A program made the translations under genes and the position numbers. Shown here piece after piece: positions 11,689 through 26,848 of a DNA stretch of 64,000 nt. Positions within the stretch are counted from its first letter, which is position 1. Each line of letters begins with the position of its first letter. The stretch covers positions 2,172,282-2,236,281 of the forward strand of contig CP107246.1 of NCBI GenBank assembly GCA_030246985.1, in the 5' to 3' direction. The notes beneath the pieces were generated by a model. It was given only the letters and a program-made list of their open reading frames with translations. It made no database searches and was not told the origin of the DNA. The stretch is from Candidatus Nitricoxidivorans perseverans. GTDB lineage: Bacteria > Pseudomonadota > Gammaproteobacteria > Burkholderiales > Rhodocyclaceae.

Positions 11689-11764
11689 GGGGGATTAGCT
11701 CAGCTGGGAGAGCACCTGCTTTGCAAGCAGGGGGTCGTCGGTTCGATCCCGTCATCCTCCACCA
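11689..11764 (+). tRNA. tRNA-Ala (TGC anticodon)
   Basis: 76 bases with encoded CCA. Acceptor GGGGGAT pairs with ATCCTCC, including the G3-U70 wobble that identifies tRNA-Ala; anticodon TGC in CTTTGCAAG. Confidence 0.97.
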
Positions 11765-11816
11765 AGAACGGATATCCAAGTGACGACACTTCGATATCGG
11801 TTTTTAGCCGAAGGCT

Positions 11817-11991
11817 GTTTGATCTTTAACAAACTGGAAGAAGTAAAGTGTTCCGATCTGATGGAAATTGGGTCGGACATGGGTTGTGATTGCATTCTTG
11901 GCGCCGCTTGCGAACCGGCGGTGGCGTCAAAACAAGCGCGAGTTGTACCTAGACGGAGAGGCCTGAAGGGATTCAGGGCTCAAGGTTATAG

Positions 11992-11998
<7 letters not shown>
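11817..11998 (+). promoter_or_regulatory. 16S-23S spacer, second half: boxA and 5' arm of pre-23S stem
   Basis: GATCTTTAACAAAC (from 11821) resembles the spacer boxA. The 20 bases at 11979-11998 are the exact reverse complement of 14970-14989 after the 23S gene, a perfect pre-23S processing stem. Confidence 0.75.
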
Positions 11999-14977
<2,979 letters not shown>

Positions 14978-15101
14978 TATAACCTTGAGTGACCCCACTC
15001 AATACAACACGCGATGCCTCAATCGCAACCCCATTGCTTTACTTCTCCCAGATCAGGTGCCCCGGCTGCAAGCCATGCTTCCCCCAGGGCACACCCTTTA
15101 C

Positions 15102-15217
15102 GTCTGGTGCCCATAGCGTCCCGGAACCACCCCTTCCCTTCCCGAACAGGACCGTGAAACAGGACCGCGCCAATGATATTGCCCTTCCCGGGTGAGAAAG
15201 TAGGTCAGCGCCAGACT
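15102..15217 (+). rRNA. rrf: 5S ribosomal RNA
   Basis: About 116 bases. The ends GTCTGG/CCAGAC pair, and the conserved loop segments CGGAACCACCCC, TCCCGAACAGGACCGTGAAAC and GTGAGAAAGTAGGTCA match betaproteobacterial 5S. Confidence 0.93.
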
Positions 15218-15230
15218 CCCCTAGAAAGCA

Positions 15231-15266
15231 AAAAAGCCCGTCAGTGATCTGACGGGCTTTTTTGTT
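15231..15266 (+). terminator. rRNA operon terminator
   Basis: AAGCCCGTCA (15234-15243) pairs with TGACGGGCTT (15250-15259) around a 6-base loop, flanked by A and T tracts. It may also serve proB on the opposite strand. Confidence 0.9.
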
Positions 15267-15289
15267 GGGCATCGCCCGGACAATCCTGC

Positions 15290-17464
<2,175 letters not shown>

Positions 17465-17486
17465 GCACAAAAGATGCGATGCCCGT

Positions 17487-17750
17487 TCAGGCTGCGGCCG
17501 GGACGATGCGGACAGTCCTGCGCTTTGCCGCACCCTTGAGCGCGAATTCGACGGTCCCTGTCACCTTCGCAAACAGAGTGTGGTCCTTGCCGATGCCGAC
17601 GTTTTCGCCCGCATGGAACTGGGTGCCGCGCTGGCGAACGATAATGCTGCCGGCGTTGATGAGCTGGCCGCCGTAACGCTTCACGCCCAGGCGCTTTGAT
17701 TCCGAGTCGCGGCCGTTGCGGGAACTGCCGCCTGCCTTTTTATGTGCCAT
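17487..17750 (-). CDS. rpmA: 50S ribosomal protein L27
   Basis: 87 residues. L27 reaches with its N-terminus into the peptidyl-transferase centre. Start [19 protein letters not shown] is the canonical proteobacterial one without a cleaved extension. Conserved [19 protein letters not shown] and GKDHTLFA follow. It lies 15 bases after rplU. Confidence 0.97.
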   Translation of the reverse strand: MAHKKAGGSSRNGRDSESKRLGVKRYGGQLINAGSIIVRQRGTQFHAGENVGIGKDHTLFAKVTGTVEFALKGAAKRRTVRIVPAAA

Positions 17751-17765
17751 GGTTGATGACTCCTA

Positions 17766-18089
17766 TTAGACCGAGATCGCGCCGATCTGGATCTCTGTGT
17801 AATTCTGGCGATGGCCCTGATGCTTCTGGTAGTGCTTGCGCCGGCGCATCTTGAATATCTTGACCTTGTCGTGCCGGCCTTGCGCGATGATCTTTGCCGT
17901 GACGCTGGCGCCTGCGACGAGCGGAGAGCCGATCTTGACGGACTCGCCGCCTTCGCCAACCCCTCCGACCATGAGCACCTGGTCAAGCGTGATTTCCGCG
18001 CCCACTTCTGCCGGTATCTGTTCTACCTTAATCTTTTCGCCGGCCGCGACGCGATACTGCTTGCCGCCGGTTTTTATGACCGCATACAT
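17766..18089 (-). CDS. rplU: 50S ribosomal protein L21
   Basis: 107 residues. Binds domain I of 23S r[17 protein letters not shown] at the start and the [20 protein letters not shown] block near the C-terminus are diagnostic. First gene of the rplU-rpmA pair, divergent from ispB, with its own promoter. Confidence 0.97.
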   Translation of the reverse strand: MYAVIKTGGKQYRVAAGEKIKVEQIPAEVGAEITLDQVLMVGGVGEGGESVKIGSPLVAGASVTAKIIAQGRHDKVKIFKMRRRKHYQKHQGHRQNYTEIQIGAISV

Positions 18090-18124
18090 GATGGACTCCG
18101 TTAAAGAGCATTGAAGAGCGCGGC

Positions 18125-18153
18125 ATTCTACATCGGCAACCCATTCAGGTCAA
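18125..18153 (-). promoter_or_regulatory. Sigma70 promoter for rplU-rpmA
   Basis: On the minus strand TTGACC (18153-18148) and TAGAAT (18130-18125) are 17 bases apart. The -10 block TAGAATGC is the same as in the rplM promoter. Confidence 0.75.
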
Positions 18154-18216
18154 AGACTAAAATGGGCGCATTGACGCCACCCGGCGGCGCGCCTACCATC
18201 GCGCCTCTTGCCTTCT

Positions 18217-19200
18217 GTGCCCAACCATAGCGTGAACATCTCATCCCTCTACTCCCTGATCGCCGAGGACATGCGCGCCGTCGATGCGGTCATTCGTACG
18301 CGCCTGCACTCGGACGTGGTGCTGGTGCGCCAGGTGGCGGAGTATATCGTCGCCGCCGGCGGCAAGCGCATGCGGCCGGCGCTGGTGCTTCTGGCGGCCG
18401 GCGCCGTCGGCTACCAGGGGAAGCGGCATCATGACCTGGCGGCCGTGGTGGAATTCATCCACACAGCCACGCTGCTGCACGACGACGTGGTCGACGAGTC
18501 CGAACTGCGCCGGGGACGTGGCACCGCCAACGCACTCTTCGGCAACGCCGCCAGCGTTCTGGTGGGCGATTTCCTGTATTCCCGCGCTTTCCAGATGATG
18601 GTCGGCATCGGCAGCATGCGGATCATGGAGGTGCTGGCCGACGCCACCAACACCATCGCCGAGGGCGAGGTGCTGCAACTGATGAACTGCCACAACGCCG
18701 ACATCGGCGTCGAGGAATACCTGCAAGTCATCCGCTACAAGACCGCCAAGCTTTTCGAGGCGGCCGGACGCCTTGGCGCCATCATCGGAGGGGCGAATCC
18801 CGCGGTGGAGGAGGGCCTGGCCCGCTACGGCATGCACTTGGGCACCGCCTTCCAGCTTGTCGACGACGTGCTCGACTATTCCGGCGAGGAGGCCGAGACG
18901 GGCAAGCATCTGGGCGACGACCTGGCGGAGGGCAAGCCGACCCTGCCCCTGATCCATGTCATGAAGCATGGAACGCAGGAGCAGTCGACCTGCGTGCGCA
19001 AGGCCATCGAGGAAGGCGGGCGCGAGGGATTTGCCGCGGTTCTTGAAGCGGTCAGGGCCACGGGTGCCCTCGATGCGGCCCGCGTGCACGCCGAAGCGGA
19101 AGCGGCGGCGGCGGTCTCGGCGCTTTCCGAACTGCCCGCTTCAACTTGCAAGGACGCTCTGATACAATCCGCGTCCTTTGCCGTCACCCGCCGGCACTGA
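18217..19200 (+). CDS. ispB: Octaprenyl diphosphate synthase (polyprenyl synthetase)
   Basis: About 327 residues. Builds the all-trans side chain of ubiquinone by adding isopentenyl units. Both aspartate-rich motifs are intact: first LLHDDVVDESELRRG (about residue 88), second QLVDDVLDY (about residue 212). GGKRMRPAL near the N-terminus binds diphosphate. No ATG fits; GTG at 18217, TTG at 18208 or GTG at 18232 are possible starts, so the first few residues are uncertain. Divergent from rplU, as is common in proteobacteria. Confidence 0.93.
   Translation: MPNHSVNISSLYSLIAEDMRAVDAVIRTRLHSDVVLVRQVAEYIVAAGGKRMRPALVLLAAGAVGYQGKRHHDLAAVVEFIHTATLLHDDVVDESELRRGRGTANALFGNAASVLVGDFLYSRAFQMMVGIGSMRIMEVLADATNTIAEGEVLQLMNCHNADIGVEEYLQVIRYKTAKLFEAAGRLGAIIGGANPAVEEGLARYGMHLGTAFQLVDDVLDYSGEEAETGKHLGDDLAEGKPTLPLIHVMKHGTQEQSTCVRKAIEEGGREGFAAVLEAVRATGALDAARVHAEAEAAAAVSALSELPASTCKDALIQSASFAVTRRH
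19140..19168 (+). promoter_or_regulatory. Probable tRNA-Pro promoter inside ispB
   Basis: TTCAAC (19140-19145) and TACAAT (19163-19168), 17 bases apart, followed by CCGCG. It lies in the last codons of ispB and would start transcription about 40 bases before the tRNA. Confidence 0.55.
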
Positions 19201-19216
19201 GGACAGTTTCAAATTT

Positions 19217-19293
<77 letters not shown>

Positions 19294-19300
19294 GGTTTCC

Positions 19301-19328
19301 AAAAAAGCCGGCAATGCCGGCTTTTTTC
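19301..19328 (+). terminator. Terminator of tRNA-Pro
   Basis: AAAAAAGCCGGC-AAT-GCCGGCTTTTTT, immediately after the tRNA. The rest of the gap to 19511 shows no gene. Confidence 0.92.
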
Positions 19329-19511
19329 TTGCCTGCGCCGACTTTATCCGCCGGCCAGCGGCGAGTTTCTCCAGAAAAAACATGGGGGAAAGTATGGCTT
19401 GATCCGGTTTTACCGCAGTCGGTGACGCGGCTATTATGGGGGCAATTTGCCCGTTGCCTGCCATCCATGTGCGATTGCGGTTTGTGTTCAGTGTCTTGTC
19501 GGAGCCAGTGA

Positions 19512-20048
19512 ATGGGGTATTTCGGATTCGGCTGGCGTGACGGTGTCCTGCTGATAGCGGCGCTGACCGCGGTGTATTTGGCGCTGTCATTGCTGAAGCT
19601 GGCGCAGTTGCGGCGGCATCGGACGCCTTCCGATGAGGCGGTGCATTCGCCGGCCATTGCCGCGCCGCCGCAATTCATGGATTTTCCTCCGGCGGCTCCC
19701 GCCATTCCCGACCCCGATCCAACGGAGGCGCCGGCGTCCTTTGGCGACCGGCTGGCGGCGAGGGTGGGGTTCGATGATGAAATGGAAAGGCTGCGCGGCG
19801 AGGTGGAGTCGCTGCGACGGGAGGTGGCTGAACTCCGGGCGGCCCGCCGCGTTTCCCCGCAATATTCCGATGCGATGGCCTTGGCCCAGCGCGGCTACGA
19901 TGCCCGCGGCATTGCCGCCGAATGCGGCATTTCGGTCGGCGAGGCGGAACTGGTGTCGGCCCTGAGCCGCAATGCGGCCAATATTGATGACGAGGTGAGC
20001 GATGGCGGAGACGACCGAGACACGGCAACAGGATTCGCGGGACGATAG
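19512..20048 (+). CDS. DUF2802 domain membrane protein
   Basis: 178 residues. One N-terminal transmembrane helix (about 10-28, DGVLLIAALTAVYLALSLL), a Pro/Ala-rich linker, a short coiled coil (EMERLRGEVESLRREVAEL, about 90-110) and a C-terminal helix-turn-helix-like DUF2802 segment (AQRGYDARGIAAECGISVGEAELV). In polar-flagellate gammaproteobacteria DUF2802 proteins are linked to motility loci, but no such context exists here. GGAG lies upstream of the ATG. It overlaps the SPOR gene. Confidence 0.7.
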   Translation: MGYFGFGWRDGVLLIAALTAVYLALSLLKLAQLRRHRTPSDEAVHSPAIAAPPQFMDFPPAAPAIPDPDPTEAPASFGDRLAARVGFDDEMERLRGEVESLRREVAELRAARRVSPQYSDAMALAQRGYDARGIAAECGISVGEAELVSALSRNAANIDDEVSDGGDDRDTATGFAGR

Positions 20049-20700
20049 CCCCGATACCGAGGAGGACATGAGAAAGGCGCTCCTGAAGCGGGCCGCCATT
20101 GCGGGTGTACTCGTCGTGGCCCTGCTGGGCGGCCTCGCGCTGTTCGACGCCCTGTACATGCCGCCGGCCGGAGAACCGGCCGTCCGGACGGCCGCCCTGC
20201 CGCCCGCTCCGGCACCGGAGGCGGCGAAGCCGGCCGAGCCGGAGGCTCAGACGGAAGAAACCGCGGCGGAGAAGGAAGAAATTGCGGCCGAACCTGAACG
20301 GACCTCGGCCCCCTTGGTCAGCCTGCCGCCCGCCAAGACGGAAAGGCCGCTGACGCCCCCCGCGCATGCTCGCCCGGCCGCAGTCCGGCCGAGCGAGCCA
20401 ATGGCGGTGATCCGGAAGCCGGAACCGGCGCGCGAACTCGCCCGGCATGCCCCCCCATCGCGGCCGTTGACCCGCGTGGCCGAGACGACTCGCCAGTACG
20501 TCGTGCAGATGGGCGTGTTCAATAACGTGGCGAACGCGGAGGAATTGCGATCAAAGCTCGAGGCGGCCGGCGTCCCGACGCAGATCGAGGCACGCGTGCA
20601 GGTCGGGCCGTTCGCGACGCGCCAGGAAGCCGAACTCGCGCGTGAGAAGTTGCGCAGCCTCGGCATGGAGAGCGGCATCCTCGTGGGCATGCGCAAATGA
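20002..20700 (+). CDS. SPOR domain inner-membrane protein
   Basis: 232 residues. Cytoplasmic N-tail, one transmembrane helix (about 30-48, [18 protein letters not shown]), a long Pro/Ala/Glu-rich periplasmic linker, and a C-terminal SPOR domain (about 160-230, [21 protein letters not shown]...[19 protein letters not shown]) that binds glycan strands lacking stem peptides at the septum. Two good starts exist: ATG at 20002 (behind GAGGTGAG, 47-base overlap with the previous gene) and ATG at 20068 (behind GAGGAGG). I keep the first because its N-tail resembles relatives. Confidence 0.82.
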   Translation: MAETTETRQQDSRDDSPDTEEDMRKALLKRAAIAGVLVVALLGGLALFDALYMPPAGEPAVRTAALPPAPAPEAAKPAEPEAQTEETAAEKEEIAAEPERTSAPLVSLPPAKTERPLTPPAHARPAAVRPSEPMAVIRKPEPARELARHAPPSRPLTRVAETTRQYVVQMGVFNNVANAEELRSKLEAAGVPTQIEARVQVGPFATRQEAELAREKLRSLGMESGILVGMRK

Positions 20701-21077
20701 GCCGCAAGATCGTTTCAACCCACGCCGCCCCCGCCGCCATCGGCATCTATTCCCAGGCCGTGCAGGCCGGCAACACGGTCTATATGTCGGGCCAGATCGG
20801 CCTCGATCCGGTGACGATGCAGGTGGTGGAAGGCATCGACGCCCAGATCGTGCGCGTCTTCGAGAACCTCAAGGCCGTGGCCGTGGCGGCCGGCGCCACG
20901 CTCGACGACGCGGTCAAATTCAATATCTACCTGACCGACCTCGCCCACTTCGCGATGGTCAACGAGGTGATGGCCCGATATGTGAAAGAACCCTACCCGG
21001 CTCGGGCGGCGGTCGGCGTGGCGAGCCTGCCGCGCGGCGCCCTGGTCGAGGCGGACGCGATCCTGGTCGTTGGCTGA
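20697..21077 (+). CDS. RidA family deaminase
   Basis: 126 residues. RidA hydrolyses reactive enamine/imine intermediates from PLP enzymes, notably threonine dehydratase. The IYSQAV segment, [10 protein letters not shown], the substrate-binding Arg in YPARAAV (about residue 103) and the C-terminal VEADAILVV are typical. ATG overlaps the previous stop (ATGA). The catalytic Arg suggests an active RidA rather than an inactive relative. Confidence 0.92.
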   Translation: MSRKIVSTHAAPAAIGIYSQAVQAGNTVYMSGQIGLDPVTMQVVEGIDAQIVRVFENLKAVAVAAGATLDDAVKFNIYLTDLAHFAMVNEVMARYVKEPYPARAAVGVASLPRGALVEADAILVVG

Positions 21078-23082
21078 CAACGTCCCCCAAGCCGAAAAGC
21101 TGGCGCGCCTCGGCCTGCGCACGGAGGCCGACCTCGTCCTGCACCTGCCGTTGCGCTACGAGGACGAGACTCGTGTCACCGCCGTTCGCGACGCCATTCC
21201 CGGCGTTGCCACGCAGTTCGAGGTGGAGATCATCTCCTGCGAGATCGCCTATCGTCCGCGCCGGCAGCTCATCAGCAAGACGCGCGATGATTCCGGTGCT
21301 CTTCTGCTGCGATTCCTGAACTTCTATCCGAGCCAGCAGAAGGCACTGGCGGCCGGGGCGCGGCTGCGCGTGTTCGGTGAGCCGCGCGGCGGTCTATTCG
21401 GCACGGAGATCGTCCATCCGCGCTTCCGCGTCCTGCGCGGCGACGAGCCCCTGCCCGACCGGCTCACGCCGATCTATCCGACCACGGCAGGCCTTTCGCA
21501 GGCTGTGCTTCGCAGGCTGATCGAACGCGCGCTGGACCGCGCCGACCTTGCCGACACGTTGCCGGACGGTTTGCGACGCCGTCTCGCGCTGGCCGACTTC
21601 GGCGAGAGCATCCGCTTCCTGCACCAGCCGCCGCCCGAAATCTCGCTGGCCGAACTCGAAACTCGCAGCCACCCGGCCTGGCGGCGCATCGCCTTCGACG
21701 AATTGCTGGCCCAGCAGCTTTCCCTGCGACGCGCCTACGCGGCCCGCCGGAAGCGCGGCGCGCCGTCGCTGTCCGCCACCGGCGCGCTCACAAACCGGTT
21801 GTTGGCGAGCCTGCCCTTCAAGCTCACCGGCGCGCAGCGGCGGGTCTGGCGGGAGATCGCCGCCGACCTGGCCGCCGGCCACCCCATGCAGCGCCTGTTG
21901 CAGGGCGACGTTGGCAGCGGCAAGACCGTCATCGCAGCGCTCGCCATGCTCCAGGCCGTGGAGGCGGGCCACCAGGCGGCGCTGATGGCGCCTACGGAAA
22001 TCCTCGCCGAGCAGCATTACCGGAAGCTCGCAGCATGGCTTGAGCCGTTGGGCATCGAAGTGGCCTGGCTTTCCGGCGGGCAGAAGAAAAAGGAAAAGGC
22101 CGCGTGGCTCGCGAAAGTCGGCGCCGGCGAGACGGCGATCGTCGTCGGCACCCATGCGTTGATTGGGGAAGGCGTCGAGTTTGCGCGTCTTGGGCTCGCG
22201 ATCGTCGACGAGCAGCACCGCTTTGGCGTCCGCCAGCGGCTCGCGCTGAAGCAGAAGGGCGAATTCGCGCATCAGCTGACCATGTCCGCGACGCCGATCC
22301 CGCGCACGCTGGCGATGAGCTTCTATGCCGACCTCGACGTTTCCGTCATCGACGAACTGCCGCCGGGCCGCACGCCGGTCGTGACGAAGCTGGTGTCGGA
22401 AGCGCGCCGCGACGAGGTGATCGTGCGCGTACGCGACGCCTGCCGCGCCGGCCGCCAGGCCTACTGGGTCTGCCCGTTGATCGAAGAGAGCGAAACCCTT
22501 CAACTCAAGACCGCCGAGGAAACCTTCGCGCGGCTGACCGCCGAGCTGCCGGACCTGCGAGTCGGCCTCGTGCATGGCCGCCTCAAGGCCGTGGAAAAGG
22601 CGGCGGTCATGGAGTCCTTCATGCGCGGCGAGGTGCAGCTGCTGGTCGCCACCACGGTCATCGAGGTGGGCGTGGATGTCGCCAATGCCAGCCTGATGGT
22701 CATCGAGCACGCCGAACGATTCGGCCTCGCGCAACTGCACCAGCTGCGCGGGCGTGTCGGACGGGGCGCCGCCGAATCCGCCTGCATCCTCATCTACGCC
22801 GGGCCGCTGGGAGAAACCGCCCGGCAGCGGCTGAAGATCGTTTACGAAAACATGGACGGATTCGAGATCGCCCGCCTCGACCTGCAACTGCGCGGCCCCG
22901 GCGAGTTCATCGGCAGCCGGCAGAGCGGCCTGCTGCTGCGCTTCGCCGACCTTGAGGACGGCGCCCTGGTCGAACAGGCCCGGGCGACGGCCGAGGAACT
23001 GCTGCGCGACCACCCGGAGCGGGCCGACGCGCATCTTGCGCGCTGGCCGGCCGCGCAGGCGCTGGGCAGAAACGCCGCTTGA
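21070..23082 (+). CDS. recG: ATP-dependent DNA helicase RecG
   Basis: 670 residues. Drives regression of stalled replication forks. Order: an N-terminal wedge/OB domain ([11 protein letters not shown]), then helicase domains with [11 protein letters not shown] (Walker A, about residue 280), the DEQH box ([13 protein letters not shown]), [10 protein letters not shown] and QLRGRVGRG (motif VI). TTG at 21070, overlapping the RidA stop by 8 bases, is the likely start; the protein begins about 15 residues later than E. coli RecG, so the helix-hairpin-like N-terminal region is short. Confidence 0.95.
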   Translation: MADNVPQAEKLARLGLRTEADLVLHLPLRYEDETRVTAVRDAIPGVATQFEVEIISCEIAYRPRRQLISKTRDDSGALLLRFLNFYPSQQKALAAGARLRVFGEPRGGLFGTEIVHPRFRVLRGDEPLPDRLTPIYPTTAGLSQAVLRRLIERALDRADLADTLPDGLRRRLALADFGESIRFLHQPPPEISLAELETRSHPAWRRIAFDELLAQQLSLRRAYAARRKRGAPSLSATGALTNRLLASLPFKLTGAQRRVWREIAADLAAGHPMQRLLQGDVGSGKTVIAALAMLQAVEAGHQAALMAPTEILAEQHYRKLAAWLEPLGIEVAWLSGGQKKKEKAAWLAKVGAGETAIVVGTHALIGEGVEFARLGLAIVDEQHRFGVRQRLALKQKGEFAHQLTMSATPIPRTLAMSFYADLDVSVIDELPPGRTPVVTKLVSEARRDEVIVRVRDACRAGRQAYWVCPLIEESETLQLKTAEETFARLTAELPDLRVGLVHGRLKAVEKAAVMESFMRGEVQLLVATTVIEVGVDVANASLMVIEHAERFGLAQLHQLRGRVGRGAAESACILIYAGPLGETARQRLKIVYENMDGFEIARLDLQLRGPGEFIGSRQSGLLLRFADLEDGALVEQARATAEELLRDHPERADAHLARWPAAQALGRNAA

Positions 23083-23093
23083 TGGGGGGGCGA

Positions 23094-24524
23094 TCACCAG
23101 CTGTCCGCGTCCCCCTCCGGCCACAAATCGGCGGGCGCGTTCAGGGGCGCCTCTCCCGGAAGAGCGCCGGTGACCAGTTCCGGAAAAACGATGAGCAGCC
23201 CCACCATGGCGACTTGGAGGATCACGAAGGGAATCGCCCCCCGGTAGATCTGGCCGGTGGTGACGCGGGCGATCTTCCGGCCGGTGACGCGATCCGTATA
23301 GTCCTCATGGGGCGCGACGCTGCGCAGGTAGAAGAGCGCGAAGCCGAAGGGCGGGTGCATGAAGGAGGTCTGCATGTTCACCGCCAAAAGCACGCCGAAC
23401 CACACGAGGTCGATGCCCATCTTCTCGGCCACCGGTCCCAGCAGGGGCGCGAGGATGAAGGCCAGCTCGAAGAAATCGAGGAAGAAGGCCAGCCCGAAGA
23501 CCAGCAGGTTCACCGCGACGAGGAAGCCGACCTGGCCGCCGGGCAGGCCGGTCAGGAGATGCTCCACCCACCGCGGCCCGTCGACGCCCTGGAAGGCGAG
23601 GCTGAAGACGGTGGCGCCGAGCAGGATGAACATCACGAAGGAGGAGAGCTTCATCGTCGCCTCCATCGCCTGCCTCATGAGCGGCAACGTCAGCCGCCGC
23701 CGGGCGGCGGCGAGGATCAGCGCGCCCGCGGCGCCCATCGCGCCGCCCTCGGTAGGCGTGGCGAGTCCCAGGAAGATGGTGCCGAGTACCAGGAAGATCA
23801 GCGCCAGCGGCGGCACCAGCACCCGCACGACGTACAGGAGCAGGGCGCTTCCGTGGCGGGTGCGGTTCTCCGGTGGCAGCGCGGGGGCGGCTTCCGGCCG
23901 GACGAGGCTCACGGCCAGCACCCAACCCGCGTAGAGAAGCGTGAGCAGCAGGCCTGGCACGAGCGCCCCGGCGTAGAAGTCGCCGACGCTCTTGCCCAAC
24001 TGGTCGGCGATGACGATCAGCACGAGCGAGGGCGGGATGATCTGCGCCAGCGTACCCGATGCGGCGATGACGCCGCAGGCGAGCCGCCGATCGTAGCCGT
24101 GGCGCAGCATGATGGGCAGAGAGATGAGCCCCATCGAGATGACCGAGGCGGCGACGATGCCGGTCGTGGCCGCGAGCAGCGCGCCGACGGCGATCACGGC
24201 ATAGGCCAGCCCGCCGCGCACCGGGCCGAAGAGCTGGCCGACGGCGTCGAGCAGGTCCTCGGCCATGCCCGATCGCTCCAGGACCAGGCCCATGAAGGTG
24301 AAGAACGGGATCGCCAGCAGCGTGTCGTTCTTGAGGATGCCGAAGATGCGCAGCGGCAGCGCCTGCATCAGCGCGGCGGGCAGCAGGCCGAGTGAAATTG
24401 CCAGCCAGCCGAAGAACAGCCCGCAGGCGGCCAGCGAAAACGCGACGGAATAGCCTGCGAGCAGGAAGATGACGAGCCCGGCGAACATAACCGGCGCCAT
24501 GTGGACTTGGAGGAACTCGATCAC
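23094..24524 (-). CDS. dctM: TRAP transporter large permease (DctM)
   Basis: 476 residues with about 12 hydrophobic helices. Ion-coupled channel subunit of a TRAP uptake system for small organic acids. Typical segments: IPFFTFMGLVLERSGMAEDL, ATTGIVAASV, IIPPSLVLIVIADQ and ATPTEGGAMG. It overlaps dctQ by 4 bases. The periplasmic binding protein DctP, which decides the substrate, is not in this window, so substrate is unknown. Confidence 0.92.
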   Translation of the reverse strand: MIEFLQVHMAPVMFAGLVIFLLAGYSVAFSLAACGLFFGWLAISLGLLPAALMQALPLRIFGILKNDTLLAIPFFTFMGLVLERSGMAEDLLDAVGQLFGPVRGGLAYAVIAVGALLAATTGIVAASVISMGLISLPIMLRHGYDRRLACGVIAASGTLAQIIPPSLVLIVIADQLGKSVGDFYAGALVPGLLLTLLYAGWVLAVSLVRPEAAPALPPENRTRHGSALLLYVVRVLVPPLALIFLVLGTIFLGLATPTEGGAMGAAGALILAAARRRLTLPLMRQAMEATMKLSSFVMFILLGATVFSLAFQGVDGPRWVEHLLTGLPGGQVGFLVAVNLLVFGLAFFLDFFELAFILAPLLGPVAEKMGIDLVWFGVLLAVNMQTSFMHPPFGFALFYLRSVAPHEDYTDRVTGRKIARVTTGQIYRGAIPFVILQVAMVGLLIVFPELVTGALPGEAPLNAPADLWPEGDADSW

Positions 24525-25066
24525 TCCACGACCTCAGTTTTGTCCGGCAGGCCCGGATCGCCGCAGACGCCCGCGAGGAAGCCGATGCGCTTGACGAGCT
24601 CCGAGATGCCCTGAAGGCCGAGCAGAAGGAAGCCGGCGGGCACCAGCGCATAGACCGGCCAGCGGGGCAGCCCGCCCGCGTTCTCCGACATCTCGCCCGT
24701 GGCCCAGGCGTTCGCCGCGAGCGGCCAGGAGAGGGCGATGACGGCGACGACGAAGGGCATCAGGAAGCACAGGATGCCGAAGATTTCCACGCCGACCTGC
24801 GTGCGCCGGGAGAAACGACCGAGCAGCACGTCGATCCTCACATGCCCCTGGCGCAGCATCGTAAAGCCCGCGCCAAGAAGGAAGAGCGCGGCGAACAGGT
24901 ACCACTGGATTTCGAGGAAGGCGTTCGAGCCGGCGCCGAGCGCCTTGCGCGCGAGGGCGTTCCCGGCGGACACGAGCACGACGGCGGGCACGAGCCAGAT
25001 GACGGCCTGGCCGACGCGCTCGTTCAGGCGGTCGATTAGCCCGGAAAACCGCAGGAGAAATCGCAT
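24521..25066 (-). CDS. dctQ: TRAP transporter small permease (DctQ)
   Basis: 181 residues, four predicted transmembrane helices. Small membrane subunit pairing with Dct[21 protein letters not shown], the conserved [19 protein letters not shown] and GHVRIDV segments are typical. It is first of the dctQM pair and diverges from glyA with a gap of 54 bases. Confidence 0.88.
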   Translation of the reverse strand: MRFLLRFSGLIDRLNERVGQAVIWLVPAVVLVSAGNALARKALGAGSNAFLEIQWYLFAALFLLGAGFTMLRQGHVRIDVLLGRFSRRTQVGVEIFGILCFLMPFVVAVIALSWPLAANAWATGEMSENAGGLPRWPVYALVPAGFLLLGLQGISELVKRIGFLAGVCGDPGLPDKTEVVE

Positions 25067-25120
25067 GGGGCGTGGAGTGATAAAATTCGCCGCTATCTTA
25101 CCTCCCTACGGATTCTTCCC

Positions 25121-26368
25121 ATGTTCTCAAAACAAAATACCCTCGCCAAGGGCGACGCCGAGCTCTGGTCCGCCATCCAGGCCGAGAACCGCCGCCAGGA
25201 AGAGCACATCGAGCTTATCGCCTCCGAGAATTACGTCTCCTACGCGGTCATGGAGGCCCAGGGCTCGCAGCTCACCAACAAGTATGCGGAAGGCTATCCC
25301 GGCAAGCGCTACTACGGCGGTTGCGAATATGTCGATGTGGCCGAGCAGCTCGCCATCGAACGCGCGAAAAAGCTCTTTGGCGCGGACTGCGCCAACGTCC
25401 AGCCCAACTCCGGCTCGCAAGCCAACCAGGCCGTGCTCATGGCATTCGTGAAGCCCGGCGAGACGATCATGGGTATGAACCTGGCGGCCGGCGGCCACCT
25501 CACCCACGGCATGGCGCTCAACATGAGCGGCAAGTGGTTCAACGTGGTGCCCTATGGCCTGACGGACAAGGAGGAAATCGACTACGAGCAGATGGAGCGG
25601 CTCGCGCATGAGCACAAGCCGAAGCTCATCATCGCCGGTGCTTCGGCCTACGCGCTGAAGATCGACTTCGAGCGGTTCGCGAAGGTGGCGAAGGCCATCG
25701 GCGCGATCTTCATGGTCGACATGGCCCACTACGCGGGGCTCGTCGCCGCCGGCTTCTACCCGAACCCGGTGCCCCACGCCGACGTCGTGACCTCGACCAC
25801 GCACAAGACGCTGCGCGGCCCGCGCGGCGGCCTGATCCTGATGAAGGCCGAGCACGAGAAGGCCATCAACTCCGCCATCTTTCCCGGCCTGCAGGGCGGC
25901 CCGCTGATGCACGTGATCGCCGCCAAGGCGGTCGCCTTCGGCGAGGCGCTGAAGCCCGAGTTTCGCAACTACCAGGAGCAGGTGATCGACAACGCCCAGG
26001 TGATGTGCAAGGTGCTCAAGCAGCGCGGCCTGCGCATCGTTTCCGGCCGCACCGAGAGCCACGTCTTCCTCGTCGATCTCCAGGCCAAGGCCATCACCGG
26101 CAAGGATGCGGAAGCGGTGCTGGGTCGCGCCCACATCACGGTCAACAAGAACGCCATCCCGAACGATCCGCAGAAGCCTTTCGTCACCTCGGGCATCCGC
26201 ATCGGCACGCCGGCGATGACCACGCGCGGCTTCACGGAGATCGAGGCCGAGCAGGTGGCCAATCTGATCGCCGACGTGCTCGACGCGCCCGCGGACGAGG
26301 CCGTGATCGAGCAGGTGCGGAGCCGGGTGTCGGAACTGTGCAAGAGGTTCCCCGTCTACGGCGGCTGA
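25121..26368 (+). CDS. glyA: Serine hydroxymethyltransferase
   Basis: 415 residues. PLP enzyme that converts serine and tetrahydrofolate to glycine and methylene-THF. PLP lysine in [15 protein letters not shown] (about residue 229), IASENYVS and [11 protein letters not shown] near the N-terminus, and NPVPHADV are diagnostic. First of glyA-nrdR-ribD. Confidence 0.97.
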   Translation: MFSKQNTLAKGDAELWSAIQAENRRQEEHIELIASENYVSYAVMEAQGSQLTNKYAEGYPGKRYYGGCEYVDVAEQLAIERAKKLFGADCANVQPNSGSQANQAVLMAFVKPGETIMGMNLAAGGHLTHGMALNMSGKWFNVVPYGLTDKEEIDYEQMERLAHEHKPKLIIAGASAYALKIDFERFAKVAKAIGAIFMVDMAHYAGLVAAGFYPNPVPHADVVTSTTHKTLRGPRGGLILMKAEHEKAINSAIFPGLQGGPLMHVIAAKAVAFGEALKPEFRNYQEQVIDNAQVMCKVLKQRGLRIVSGRTESHVFLVDLQAKAITGKDAEAVLGRAHITVNKNAIPNDPQKPFVTSGIRIGTPAMTTRGFTEIEAEQVANLIADVLDAPADEAVIEQVRSRVSELCKRFPVYGG

Positions 26369-26371
26369 GCC

Positions 26372-26848
26372 ATGAAGTGTCCCTACTGCGCCGACTCGAA
26401 CACGCAGGTGGTGGACACCCGCGAGAACGAGGACGGCGACACCGTTCGCCGCCGCCGCCGTTGCCTCGCCTGCGACAAGCGCTTCACCACTTATGAGCGC
26501 GTCGAGCTGCAACTGCCGCTGGTGGTCAAGAAGAACGGCAGCCGCGTGGAGTATGACCGGGACAAGCTGAAGGCCAGCATGATGCTCGCGCTCAGGAAGC
26601 GCCCCGTGACCACCGAAAGCATCGATGCGGCGCTCGACCGCATCGAGGAGCGGCTCGTCGTCCTCGGCGAGCGCGAGGTGGCCTCCGACCGCGTCGGCGA
26701 GCTGGTGATGCGGGAGCTCAAGAAACTCGACAAGATCGCCTACATCCGCTTCGCGTCCGTCTATCGGAACTTCGAGGATCTCGACGAGTTCTCAGACGCG
26801 ATCCGCGAGGTGAAGAAGCCGCGCGTGCGCCGTCCGAGGGCGACGTGA
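26372..26848 (+). CDS. nrdR: Transcriptional repressor NrdR
   Basis: 158 residues. Zinc-finger and ATP-cone repressor of ribonucleotide reductase genes. The zinc ribbon has CPYC...C-LAC (CPYCADS at residues 3-6 and [13 protein letters not shown] near 30), followed by the ATP-cone ([17 protein letters not shown]). Its stop overlaps the GTG start of ribD. No NrdR boxes are expected here since targets lie elsewhere. Confidence 0.96.
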   Translation: MKCPYCADSNTQVVDTRENEDGDTVRRRRRCLACDKRFTTYERVELQLPLVVKKNGSRVEYDRDKLKASMMLALRKRPVTTESIDAALDRIEERLVVLGEREVASDRVGELVMRELKKLDKIAYIRFASVYRNFEDLDEFSDAIREVKKPRVRRPRAT

